From contig JAIELX010000005.1 in the NCBI GenBank assembly GCA_019752635.1, positions 146,154 through 210,153 of the forward strand: DNA of 64,000 nucleotides, written 5' to 3'. The stretch is from Candidatus Obscuribacterales bacterium (GTDB taxonomy: Bacteria; Cyanobacteriota; Vampirovibrionia; Obscuribacterales; Obscuribacteraceae). The notes under the pieces were generated by a model. That model did not search any database. It saw only the letters and a program-made list of their open reading frames with translations, and had not been told where the DNA came from. The translations under genes and the position numbers were made by a program. This document shows positions 15,001 through 20,845 of the stretch, in pieces (position 1 is the first letter of the stretch; each line of letters begins with the position of its first letter).

Positions 15001-18000
15001 TATCCGGAAAATACAACGTTGTTTAAGGTAGTTTGAAGCGAAACATTTCCACTATTGCGCAGCGAAGACGCATTGATCATTCTTTCAAAATACATGCCGC
15101 GACCGGCGGTTACGCCAACATTTCCGCTAAAGTTTTGACCGACAGTGCTGAGAGACTCACTGCTACCGCTGTAGCTATATATGTTGACTGCGCCGTACGG
15201 GGCGCTCACAGTAATATTGCCACCGCGCAATCCAGCTGCTTGCAACCACGGCACGGTGACACCGCCAGCGGTGGAGCTTAACTCGATGTTACCCGCAGTG
15301 CCCGTGGCGTTGCTGGCATTAGTTGTGATGTAGTTATTGAGCGAAAGACCACGAAGCGCGTGAATAGAAATCCTGCCGCCCTGATTAGTAGCGGTGGTCG
15401 TGCCAAGGAAATTGAAATCGAAAGTTCCGCCGACATCAATGGTGATTGCGCCGCCGCTAGCACCACTATCAGATCGCGCATATATACCGAATCCTTGGAT
15501 GCCTCCGCCATTGGACGGGGTCTGCGTTCCAATCAAGTTTCCACTTATAGTAGACATATAGACGCGCCCACCGGTGCCGGTGGAACTGTGCGCGTAAATA
15601 TCTCGATTACCGCCCCACCAGCCGTTTGCCACCGGCAAGAACCCGAAGTTGCCACCACCGGAAGTTTGAGTCTTTCCAAAGATCATAGACAGGTTACCGG
15701 CCTGGCCTGAAGGCGAGTAGAGGTCCAACCGCGCCGCACTGCCACCTGGTGCCCAGCTTGAAAAATTTCCGTCTCTGATAACAACTGTTATATTACCGGC
15801 ATCGCCGGCACCCAGTGAGCGAGAAGCTAGCGACGAGCCGATGCTCACCCCGCTGCCTGCTCCTAACCAGATGTCACCAGCATGGTTTGCACGCGTTGAG
15901 ATCGCACTATCAGTTACAGTTACCCAATCGCCCCATATGTCGTATTCATTATGTGAGTAATTTGATAGCGCAACTGAGCCGAACGGAGAAAGCATGATGG
16001 CATGCCCCGATGTGCCCGCTGTAGACTCTGCCAATACCCATCCGGCCGAACCTGAAGTGATCGATCCACCCGAGGATATAAGACTGGATGTGCCCGCGGT
16101 GGACGTGCCGGACAGGTTGACGCCTCCAAAGGTGAGGTTGCCTTTAGAAACCACCGAGAAAGAATCAGAGTTCGTTCCGTTTGCTCGAGTAACGCTAGTG
16201 AAACTTGCGGTTCCTGTCGTGAGGAGCGGAGCAATGAGATTTGAATCACCGTTGGTATCGATTGTCAGCGCACCGACCGAGATAGAAGAAAACGCCTTCG
16301 GGTTGTAGTTTGCAATCTCAGTCGGAGTAATCTTGACAGTAGCATTACCTGTGAGCGTCGCTGCCGTGGTCACGTTGCTAAAGAAACCCGACTGAGCAGC
16401 GACCACAGTACCACCAAGATTGGTGGCGCCACCGGAAACAGCGATAACGTTGCCACCGATGGAACCATTAACAACATTGCGCGCGGCTACGTTGCCGTAC
16501 TGCAAAGACTGCCCTGAAGACAAGAAGACGGAGCCAGAAGCTCCAGTGGAAGATGCTGCGACACTGGTGTTCGTAGTGTCGATGTTTCCGGTGACAGTTA
16601 GTGCTCCCACTGTCGCTATGCCGACAGCGCCTCCCCTGCCTCCCGCCGTGGAGCTCGTGGTATCGATAGCGCCGACGGTGGAGCTCGAGTTGTCTAAAGA
16701 AACGATCTCGACGATACCACCATTCTTAGCGCCGCTAGTTTTCACATCATTCAGCTTGATACTCTCGGTGCCATTGTTTCCATTAGCCACCACTACGATG
16801 TGTCCAGCTTTGCCGCCATCTGAGGAAGAGTCTAAATTGAATACGCTACCTGCAGAGGCCGCGACGCCACCCTGCGCAGTCACCGAAATATTTCCGCCCT
16901 GAAGTCCGCCCTTCGCGCTGATGCCTTGTACGGCGCTGGTGCCGCCATTAGCGATAGTAGTGTTCTGTCCGCTAGTTACAAATACGTTGCCGGCACTAGA
17001 TCCTGTGCCCGCGCTAGCGTCGATCGACTGAACAGTTACACTACCGGCAGTGGCATTGAGAAGTACACTTCCCGCCTGCCAGCCGCCAGCGCCTGACGAT
17101 GAAACGATGCTCTTTGCGACAATAGACCCTGTGCCGAGATCTATGCCAATGTTACCGCCGCTGTTGTTAGCAGCGGAGGAAACGAGGTGTCCGGTTGATA
17201 GTCCGCTAAGTCCGGTAGACAGAGCAATTCGGCCCGCCGCACCCGAGCCGAGGTTCGCGGTAGCGATATCGCCGACGACATTGTTGCCGAGTAAGTTCAG
17301 CATGATGGGGCTGGTGCTGTCCGAGCGAGTACCATCTACCAACACGGTGGAGCCCGCTGCAAACGTAACGTTGGCCGGATAGAGTAACGTGCCCTGCCCT
17401 GTCAGCAAAGGAGGCAGAATCTGCCCGCCCTGAAACCAGCTCAGTGCGTTGGTGGCAAATTGCAGATCCCCCGATTTCCCACTGCCTGTGTCGTTAGACC
17501 AGCCAGTCGTCGAAGTGCCGCTTGTGCTGCGTGTAACCAGAGAACCCAAAGTAAAGCTCTGGCTTCCGCTATCTATCAATATATTGCCGCCGTTACCATT
17601 GTTCAATCCGGCGGCGATCACATTACCGGTAGTGACAGTGCCTGCGCCTGAGGTAGCGCCCGAGTTCGTGTTGTCTGCTGCAACTATGATGTTGCCGGCA
17701 CGAGTGCCCGCACCGTAACTGCTTGAATTGAGATCACCGGCCACCAGGTTGCTGCCGGAGTACAGCCCGATCGAACCACCGTCTCCACCGACACCGCCCA
17801 GTTGGTTGCTATTCGAAACTACGTTACCGAGTGACAACACAAGCCCCTGGGTGGATGGCGAGAACGCGGCAACGACATCGACGTTGCCGGCCGATGCAGC
17901 GCCCACCGAACTTGACCTTGTCTGCCCGTTAAGCGTAAGACTGCCAACGGATGCTGAAACAGTTATGTTGCCGCCGCTGCTCGCAACAGTATTAGATGAA

Positions 18001-20501
18001 AGTCCACTGATTATGGTGTCGACACTGGCAGACTTACCGGAGCTGCCGACAACAATCCCTGTACTTCCTGACCCTGTGGTCGACACCAGCAGAAGGTCGC
18101 CAGACCTCGCTCCGGCAATGCCCGCCGCAGTAGCCGTTGTCACCGTATTCGCTGCGGCGCCGGTTGCAAGAGAGAGTGTGCCGTGCGATACCACAGCGAC
18201 GCTGGCAGTAGAACCATTCGCACCGGCGAGGCCAGCTACAGTGCCACCAACTGAAACTCCGGGTGAGACGAGCGGCACCAGCAGATTACTATCGCCATTG
18301 GAATCGAAGCTGAAATTGCCTGACGTTGCAATCTTCTGCCCCGTAACAAGAGTGCCGAAGCCACCTGGCGTCATCTGCCATGTCGTACTGCCGTCGCTGA
18401 GAGTGGGCGCGCTCTGAGGAGTTACTTTCAGGGTGTAGCTGTTGGTATCGCCTGCGGTGAATCCACCGAATGAAGACGAGACGCGTGGAAAGATCCCAGT
18501 GCCTCCGAAAGACTGCCCGGAGGCAGCGGTGGCTATATGTCTTTGATTGCCTACTCTAATATCGCCGGCAGCGTGAAGCACAACCGAGCTCTCAGACAAA
18601 GTGCTAAGTGGAGACGTATTTAAAGTGGAACCGATCACGATGGACGCAGGTTCAGAAAGAAGCGTGCCTTGCAGCGTAGACCCGCTGGAGATAAATATGC
18701 CCCCGCCATTGCCGGCTAGTGGTGCTGTAGTTCGAATGACCGAACCGGAGTCTATGGTGCTACCGATGCTGATAGTTCCGGAACCGACAATGGCGACGGC
18801 ACCACCGATCCCTTGAGCGAATGTGCTCGACGTATCTATGGTGCCTGTGGCGATGTTACCGTTGGGACCTGTGTAAGCGATCAGCACATCACCAGATTTG
18901 GTGCCGGAGGTGACAATGTTGCCAACATTAATTGCCGTTTGCGGAGGACTGTAGTTGTTGGAGGTTATGACAACATTTCCGCCTTTGCCTTGATTGCCTG
19001 CGGTCGTGATGTTGCCATTAACTCTGACAAACGTTTCCCCGGTTAGAATGACGTTACCGCCATCTCCAAGCGTTAATAGCGGACTCGTGTTGATGTTGCC
19101 GTTGATAGTTATGCTGCCCAGAGGAGCAGACACAGCCAGGATATTACCGTGCGTATAGATATCGCCGGTGTAGGAAAAGTCACCTGCCTGAACGAAGATA
19201 ACCGGATCACCCGTCACTTCGAAGCGGCTTAAATTGAGGTCTCCTTGGTTCACGGCGATGTTGACGACGCCGCCCTCTAAGTCGGCCGGTCCTTTAATCT
19301 TGTCAACATCGATATCTATTTTGCCGTCAACACTAAGGAATTTGACGAGTCCGGACTCAAAAACTCCACCGTTAACATCTAGAACCGACTTTGTGATTAC
19401 GTCGCCTTCGGCATTCTTCAGAGTCGGCAACGTATGCGCAAAAATTTGATCGCGAGAAATAATCGAACCGAGCACATTGTCTATTCCCAAAGTGCGCGAT
19501 GCGCCCGAACTAATTTCTACGCTTCCAGAAAGCGCTTGTATTAATCCGGAGTTCTGCACGTTAGCGGTAACCAAACTTACGTTAGCCATCTGAGACATAA
19601 TCTGTCCCTGATTTATTATGTTGGAAGCAATGAGTTGCGCATTCTGCACGGCAGACAAAATTCCAGCATTCATTGCGCCGGAAGAGGCGTTAACAATAGT
19701 ATTACCGGCGGTCAAATTAAGCTGCCCGGCACTAGATATGGTGCCGTAGTTAACTATGTCGTTGATGGCGGTAAGGTTTAAGTTCAATCCCGCGAAAAGG
19801 TTGCTAAAGCCGGTCAACCCGCCGGTCGGAAGGACCGAGGTGATAAGGCCTCCGGTCTGGTTGAAGATATTAAGTGCACCAATGTTCGCAGTAGTGGTGG
19901 CGGCATTTGTTGAGATAGCCAGCAAACTTCCGGCATTGTTCAAATTGCCAGTGAGGTTCAAAGTCGGAGCGGTGGCAAAGTCATGGATGGCGGTGACATT
20001 CTGGGGAATGCTGAGGCCGGAAAGGGCTTGCTGCGTGTTTAGAACAAAAGAACCGCCAATTGCATTACCCGCCGTTCCCAGCACTAGTGATTGAGCTCCA
20101 CCCGACAGAACTTGCGAGACAGCGACATACTGAGCCGCGGTGAGCATGCTCTGCGAATTGACCACCAGGTTTGTACCGCCAACATCAATGTGCAAACTTG
20201 ATTCGGCGTTGTTGTTGAAGAGTTGAGCTGCGGAGAAAACTGCTGACGTGGATGTAAGGTCGAGATGTCCGGTGTCTACTGCCGGTGTCGCGCTGGCGGA
20301 TTGGACTGCATTTGTCTGCTCAGTGGTCGGAACAGTCTCAGCGAAGGCGGCGCAACTGATAGCTGTTTGGCTGGCCAGCAATAGCCATACAAGACCATGC
20401 TTACCGTAGACAGTGTTTCGAAGAGGCTCGCCCCATACCAGAATGCGAGTGCGAGACAGCAAAATTCCTCGCAGAACATGGGAAAGACGCTGCAGACTCA
20501 T
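1..20501 (-). CDS. giant beta-strand-repeat adhesin-like surface protein (C-terminus beyond window)
   Basis: I followed one uninterrupted minus frame from the ATG at 20501 to the window edge (at least 6,833 codons); the frame at 59-1 still reads repeat sequence. The start follows a GGCGGGG Shine-Dalgarno. The N-terminus carries an extended export signal: basic n-region, hydrophobic core about residues 37-50, plausible cleavage after AFA at 54. The rest is almost entirely Gly/Ser/Ala/Thr/Asn/Val, with rungs of about 20-30 residues such as GGNISLSS...GSIDASS, as in filamentous-haemagglutinin-type right-handed beta-helices. It should be secreted or surface bound and act in adhesion, biofilm or cell contact; that is inference. 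I did not recognise a canonical two-partner-secretion motif, and no TpsB partner is in the window. Super-repeats of about 8 kb are listed separately. Many long antisense frames here are compositional shadows. Confidence 0.85.
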   Translation of the reverse strand, partial: MSLQRLSHVLRGILLSRTRILVWGEPLRNTVYGKHGLVWLLLASQTAISCAAFAETVPTTEQTNAVQSASATPAVDTGHLDLTSTSAVFSAAQLFNNNAESSLHIDVGGTNLVVNSQSMLTAAQYVAVSQVLSGGAQSLVLGTAGNAIGGSFVLNTQQALSGLSIPQNVTAIHDFATAPTLNLTGNLNNAGSLLAISTNAATTTANIGALNIFNQTGGLITSVLPTGGLTGFSNLFAGLNLNLTAINDIVNYGTISSAGQLNLTAGNTIVNASSGAMNAGILSAVQNAQLIASNIINQGQIMSQMANVSLVTANVQNSGLIQALSGSVEISSGASRTLGIDNVLGSIISRDQIFAHTLPTLKNAEGDVITKSVLDVNGGVFESGLVKFLSVDGKIDIDVDKIKGPADLEGGVVNIAVNQGDLNLSRFEVTGDPVIFVQAGDFSYTGDIYTHGNILAVSAPLGSITINGNINTSPLLTLGDGGNVILTGETFVRVNGNITTAGNQGKGGNVVITSNNYSPPQTAINVGNIVTSGTKSGDVLIAYTGPNGNIATGTIDTSSTFAQGIGGAVAIVGSGTISIGSTIDSGSVIRTTAPLAGNGGGIFISSGSTLQGTLLSEPASIVIGSTLNTSPLSTLSESSVVLHAAGDIRVGNQRHIATAASGQSFGGTGIFPRVSSSFGGFTAGDTNSYTLKVTPQSAPTLSDGSTTWQMTPGGFGTLVTGQKIATSGNFSFDSNGDSNLLVPLVSPGVSVGGTVAGLAGANGSTASVAVVSHGTLSLATGAAANTVTTATAAGIAGARSGDLLLVSTTGSGSTGIVVGSSGKSASVDTIISGLSSNTVASSGGNITVSASVGSLTLNGQTRSSSVGAASAGNVDVVAAFSPSTQGLVLSLGNVVSNSNQLGGVGGDGGSIGLYSGSNLVAGDLNSSSYGAGTRAGNIIVAADNTNSGATSGAGTVTTGNVIAAGLNNGNGGNILIDSGSQSFTLGSLVTRSTSGTSTTGWSNDTGSGKSGDLQFATNALSWFQGGQILPPLLTGQGTLLYPANVTFAAGSTVLVDGTRSDSTSPIMLNLLGNNVVGDIATANLGSGAAGRIALSTGLSGLSTGHLVSSAANNSGGNIGIDLGTGSIVAKSIVSSSGAGGWQAGSVLLNATAGSVTVQSIDASAGTGSSAGNVFVTSGQNTTIANGGTSAVQGISAKGGLQGGNISVTAQGGVAASAGSVFNLDSSSDGGKAGHIVVVANGNNGTESIKLNDVKTSGAKNGGIVEIVSLDNSSSTVGAIDTTSSTAGGRGGAVGIATVGALTVTGNIDTTNTSVAASSTGASGSVFLSSGQSLQYGNVAARNVVNGSIGGNVIAVSGGATNLGGTVVAAQSGFFSNVTTAATLTGNATVKITPTEIANYNPKAFSSISVGALTIDTNGDSNLIAPLLTTGTASFTSVTRANGTNSDSFSVVSKGNLTFGGVNLSGTSTAGTSSLISSGGSITSGSAGWVLAESTAGTSGHAIMLSPFGSVALSNYSHNEYDIWGDWVTVTDSAISTRANHAGDIWLGAGSGVSIGSSLASRSLGAGDAGNITVVIRDGNFSSWAPGGSAARLDLYSPSGQAGNLSMIFGKTQTSGGGNFGFLPVANGWWGGNRDIYAHSSTGTGGRVYMSTISGNLIGTQTPSNGGGIQGFGIYARSDSGASGGAITIDVGGTFDFNFLGTTTATNQGGRISIHALRGLSLNNYITTNASNATGTAGNIELSSTAGGVTVPWLQAAGLRGGNITVSAPYGAVNIYSYSGSSESLSTVGQNFSGNVGVTAGRGMYFERMINASSLRNSGNVSLQTTLNNVVFSGYDAYNDSNFSQDMVSTAAVHGDAGSVSILIGQSRPDASWGGAAGVIRTWGGWPPGVTSGVDASSTDGNAGNISFAVRGGSMAFAPGMMSISLRANAPQSGGGQISLSAEKDVNINWTLQANGMMGGRIQGYAGGTWTGGGFQASTLNAGKAGSISVSADNLSVAFAEARTGTVAAPAAGVGGDVQLTSRTGNLTISSTNTRGNAVDVSAADLGGSVALLSARDVITGAIDASAAAGSGGNVSVSAGIGNIQLNGNVSTSGQDNGGNISLSVNRSVAAANGLVGIFSTADTSSCCTNFSVSSSAVNGSAGQVYIRIGQGDLGTFGAGGANRQILANSTSGQAGSVVVDVAGSVGTNWAIQANGVSGGIINLSAGGSYRNTGSQANITATGSTDAGGNIRVAAETAVNLGTAGVNGATGGQLVVQSNTSSVTTGALTANGVASGGQIAALGVTGITTGALTANATGGAGGTMSLVTTGAASNLATGTISATGTTFGGNIGLVAAGAITTSGSIAAQASAAGGTGGNLFVSQGASSNLVVAFNTAGGAGGTTGKSVLMSNGTINGSSTVITGADAGVFPLVSGMASVFSAANVDPGNDYKITVGPGAVPVIRNESTATDYVLPAGSLTSLSSFSVGKITFQSVNSRFNAPLAVNGAVSGAQIEGAGASRISVFSPGAISVSGSVINSNAAAASAPVTMVAGGNISVANGISTRALNAAASILLSASGIFVDGNVAGSVTGVSVDSASSNAGAGSIALAARNSITLGTWTGTALSANGALDGSAGASGQTGANVKLSSVRELKSGAVNASGYSNANAGNVGLSAGQALYIGSVVARSTSSTTFADAFSTGISGTGNGGKISVGGSAIVSAGSAFLADGAGSTSAINLNVAAGSGALGKIANTSSTSNSGSIRIWADQNLVLSNGVYSNSTGGNGGKLVLSAKSDGISLTGGELNSKSSAATGGSMLVSSGGSFNATGGNLISTGSTGGSITVISRQDITANSINASALNTAGSVRIISSKLLISGETAGGSGVSIDTSSINGNGGSVALYPHSGSSVFEIGFSSIPANNTGIAKQIKTVGVSGGSITFRERGTQASLQVNDSALLNVNPLTTAAGSISLFSGAIVTNGDLIAAGLSGAGGTVTLTANSGNYQGTLTLNGAVNAGSTSGASGSIALSANSLISGKSLSIASVTGGGSISANSAFNSVSLQSLNSNSTSGNAGSTSLTAALDVTLTAASAGDSVSAKAGSLTVTTGRNFLSTAPLSYSSSSGGGGVISITATNYVTADVVKADSNTGAAGTVIISGTAGVSLVGDVSSSSSGGAAGTITITGKDIGSSGNLMAASSMGNGGSITLTASRDINLTGLTSVSTTGGNAGSIKFTAASNVASTGSVLASSQTGNAGSITTVATAGTTALTGGLAADTVNGTSGSISVNGAGNILINGGISAIASKNNGGAVTINSSAGNVRVQGLTANGNSSTIDVSSAGAKGGTVNITANTDLTVHSAGGGQILANGMNGGAITLKSNTTAIQLTGDAGSRGAAYATGKGSTRIGGTITTTSKTGTTAGAFVVDGLDEASGGSISVTSTGTAPIDIWSLRASGYANAPVGGDLNVISHGGSITVNATNGPLVFQNVIADSVGLGIGIGSKGGNVSLTSKGDLTISTLLSAAGKNGSNAGAVALNSTAGNILLSGQTNISADTTSSRGWGGFLTVTSAGNIDVNGQVIADGIGTGGFAGVVNMTAQGAMTSNAPILSRGLIAAGGHATGGRVGLRAVAGALTLAAGANIDVSSAGASAGGISLSSASSAGVVAASDLLASGSGSGSLGGSITVSATGGPVTVGSIDARGLAGAAGGSVILTSGKTVTAGSATSVQGIATSGAAGAGTITISAGNAIRTSSGGVLQIDASSSAGAGGSVSLLSAGNDGLFSIEIGNLNTSGITAGDVQVISLDTGAKSITMGSITAQAVSPTGEGGSVGIAGIGALTVGNILAENIASSPATGRSGSVFLSSGTSLSAGNISVHNSANGSSSGTAILVSSGSITNGTITSAGAPGIFANYVEPGNIINTSSDYTITITPSQIINYNPKGFNSITVSGSASLIVNTGGDSKLIAPVLSRSTISVANLRTANTTNADAIALAATGNISVTNGTINASGTISGGSISLASLTGNVSVTSPALFLANNSIVSAEGGTTGGDISILAPIGSVNICCGSRHVQQWETDSDGYTYLATYTYATPLLKTSGSSSSGNILTVSGGNTTFGGSLETSSAKGVAGNVSVQVASGNVDLSMAVNRSHGIDSSGALRGGNIDILIGQSVNVATGAGVLNSGNYNPGVWQCCWSLYYPPAVTNIMSSSSSGDAGRISLQVVAGNQINYGTAGSFNVDNQINFVANSATGRGGNINLNVGGQLLHKGSASATGISGGNFTGYSGSNFSISGGVNTSGSFDRGGNISITASTGNLSGLWLRSSGYAIGGNVTLQALSGTVTLSGDNSGSINSVGTKVRGGDITVRSGGNVSSASGWDSSSGGSGGNISGVVTTGNLFFSNYVAVPDGDGGYYYTYFSGPIMRSSGNTGKGGDINVAIGQSVDDPGNANFAGIYRNYRNPQWWEPITQSYIDSSSTQGNGGDISISIRNGNWNYLNPGDIMNITSAASNGRGGDISVNVGGNVVGNWVVNSSGALGGATTFAATGSLVANTFQANTSLGQAGNVSLTGSSVSASWVEARSTSATVGIGGNVSLTAVAGSVSLSSSNSRGMAIDTSAPQKAGSISISAVNDVVTGSLDASSSNVGGDISLAVTGTGNLRIAGNMLASGTNVAGGIVRLSVNTSNATAGNDFWSGLYADPDVTGSPSNYSINTSSNGSAGNITVSIASGGLGYFGAAAKTNNRQLIATSGTGASGVITVSTAGSLRTNWSLQANGSVGGSVLLSSGGALTNSGSQASITVRSTAGSGGTIAATGVGDVTLGAVTASGLSGGSMAVQSSTGRVSTGAIDGSATTGSGGTLDMLAATGVSVTGAINLSSTNSSGGTAILGTVGGALSLSSGANAAGSTEGGNIALVSGGNIVAGGTLDARATGVGSTGGRIFVSQAASSNLAVTTNITGVASSGASVLMSGGTVNGSSSTTTSATSGVFPNLAAAANLFSQAAVVSSDNYVINISPTALPTITNSSTSTTYTLPAGTLVSVTNLGVNSLSVNSSVPAAVLVGGTVSVATTTSASGPAAVAFMSSGAMSFTGSVSNGAMAGVDIHLLSLNSISASAGISTAIAGAGRSGDIVVAARNVSVSGSATGAAMAAANVSSANTSAAGSAGSVLLVSAGDFTAGNWSGNSLLSEGIVESTASGVGSQSGKVTIVSGGTVRLGAASTGGIDNANAGNLTVSSGSVSYSGSLSARSTSSSSGASTLLYSNDTGNGAGGVFIAGGNFSFLSSGSLLVDGSTATRPTSTINLSLASGSAGPSQVVTTNLTGTSGSVVIKASDSGNVQFGAVRTDSPAGSGGSVYLSNSLGGIGLPGNISSTATSAGTSAGSMLISAVQNIDASSAKLDASATGSANAGGITIISKSGNVTLSSVKATGATRTGGALTVFANLLDVTGETSVGSGVSIDVSSTGNTGGSVSLYPDSGTNQLVLGYGASPPAVANGVRNAINASGTSGGSVLVKDYSQDASLLVSNTSLVNVAPSVAAGGTINLTSGSISIPIGNLSTAGLAGAGGTIRLVANQANYSGTVVVTGSIDSGSTGGGGGTVFASASQNVDVQSVSINSFSGGGSVSLSSDFGDVTPITVTANTNNGTGGAISIYAGSDILPATLISANSASAGGGSVNLTALGRVVLNAAVTATGQTGGGSIASTSGSATFNNAVDASSVSGNGGSINLRSTAGSLQVAGAVSATGTGNGGSIALQSTGGDLSVNSTLSAQTLGSGNGGSISLTSSGDISASGQINVSATSGSAGSVNATAAKTFNAGANIVATSVGGTGGTVNLTATAGALVLAGFIAADSQNGNGGNISLKAGTTIVPAGAITATSINGNGGSISANATSISAYNNLRVDTSLAKAGTITLTAATTIATGGIVSADSQFGSGGTITYRAINSIKTDSLVTANSISGSGGKVDLGATTGATTTTISVNAGIAAHSNSGLGGTIVLAAPGSISVDGGLSARSLTNNGGSVIATTSSSLTFNNYTGNGNDSTIDVSSGSARGGNVNLTASGNVLFTAASGGNILADGNNGGTVSVKSTTGSVKLLGPGAVRGNISATGFGSTNFGGSIITSSGSETTAGTFTVNGKDYASGGSISVSSTSTQLVDVTNLLASGYSNYVGTGDLVAISNGGSITVNATNGPVLFDTVRADSVGIGIGIGSRGGAVSMTSKQNLTISKLLSAAGFNGSNAGSVALNTTTGNIVLAGTTNLSADTSSSRGWGGILTSSSAAITTVSGQITADGVGLGGFAGAVNLTASSSLSVNAPIFARGLASASGDYAVGGRVGLRSSTAGVALAGGARIDVSSAGNSAGGVSLSSGGAAGINATADIIAFGTGAAKLGGSILVSATAGAVNIGSVDARGQSGAFGGSVIVTSATNAVIGSATSVTGISTTGEAGAGSITVTAAGGIANSAGGTLNLDASSASGTGGNITLLSGGNNGTASIVVGNISASGKNAGNVQIVSLDLATQSVTTGSITAEATLGSGLGGSVSIATLGAVNIGNVSTANTSIGAGTGRSGSVFASSGVSIQTQNLTAFNAANGTASGSVVLVSSGAITTGTITVGAASNSGIFQNYASPGTNINTSGNYTVTVTPSAVTNYNPRGFDFITISGSGRLISNTGGDSLLVAPILSKGAVSISGGQTANTVNADSFAIAARGTITSGAISASGTTAGGNVALVSLTGDIKVSTPFTFYNLTGVISANGGTTGGNVSLLAPIGVITVCCGTGSYDYQDAWGDWYTAYVPISLLNTTGTARAGNQFALSGGSQTFGGSLNASSAGIAGNVNLQVAAGNVTLDFTNNRSGGVNATGGTGAGGNFNLLIGQSLPTVAG
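779..8865 (-). repeat. super-repeat copy 2 of giant adhesin (about 8.1 kb)
   Basis: This is the second full unit, from the linker at about 8866 to the one at about 778 (GIFQNY ... VTPSAVTNYNPRGF ... GGDSLLVAPIL). The inner second-type linker is at about 5649 (VFPN ... YVINISPT ... YTLPAGT). The two linker types alternate with spacings of about 3.1-3.2 kb and 4.4-4.9 kb. A third copy starts at 778 and leaves the window. A degenerate linker at about 18490-18280 (YTLKVTPQSAP ... NGDSNLLVPLV) marks a shortened N-terminal unit. Copies are clearly diverged, not recent identical duplications. Confidence 0.75.
8866..16385 (-). repeat. super-repeat copy 1 of giant adhesin (about 7.5 kb)
   Basis: In protein order this unit runs from the linker module at about 16385 (GFFSN ... 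ITPTEIANYNPKAF ... NGDSNLIAPLL) to the equivalent module at about 8866 (GIFANY ... ITPSQIINYNPKGF ... GGDSKLIAPVL). A second linker type lies inside it at about 13277 (VFP ... YKITVGPG ... YVLPAGS). Colinear similarity to the next copy is visible across whole stretches. Examples are the GSIDARGLAG, SGSVFLSSG and NSANGS segments, and the RGTQASLQVNDSALLNV segment near 11755, which matches YSQDASLLVSNTSLVNV near 4090. Confidence 0.75.
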
Positions 20502-20550
20502 ATGTTTCCCCGCCACAAGATGCCAGTGGATGCCGCTAAGTATCCCCCTA

Positions 20551-20579
20551 TATATGTACACCCAAACGCGACTTGTGAA
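20551..20579 (-). promoter_or_regulatory. candidate sigma70-type promoter of the giant adhesin gene
   Basis: On the minus strand there is a TTCACA (20579-20574), a 17-base spacer and CATATA (20556-20551), which overlaps a longer TACATATATA tract. The resulting leader would be about 45 nt and carry the GGGG Shine-Dalgarno. The 344-base stretch 20502-20845 otherwise holds no gene I believe in. A plus-strand 80-codon frame there overlaps the end of the next gene and has no family signal. Confidence 0.35.
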
Positions 20580-20845
20580 ACTAATTTCAGGCACGGAAAG
20601 AGGTTAAACTGACTGCTTGTAAACCGTTGATCTCAAGCGGCGGCATCGAATTTCAGTTCACAGGGACTGAAAAACGGGTTGAGAACGAGTGTGATGAAGA
20701 CGCCTTATTGTCGCGAATAGTCACTCCGGCGAAAGACCGATACAGCACTTTCCGAGTACTTGAGCGCTTCAGGCATCTCAAATCTCTGCCGAAGTCCGGT
20801 GGGAATTTCTCGCCATGGGTCCGGCAACCACTGAAAGACGCCGCT

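Noticed and set aside
781..19449. Dozens of plus-strand frames of 60-290 codons rich in Pro, Glu, Ala and Val (for example 781-1656 and 4717-5589)
   Set aside because: They are antisense shadows of the giant minus-strand gene. Its repetitive Gly/Ser/Asn/Ala codons rarely give stops on the opposite strand. None has a consistent Shine-Dalgarno or a domain.
1..20501. A CRISPR array or tandem satellite as the source of the repetitive signal
   Set aside because: Repeats are degenerate at DNA level, vary in length, preserve one reading frame, and there are no unique spacers of constant length.
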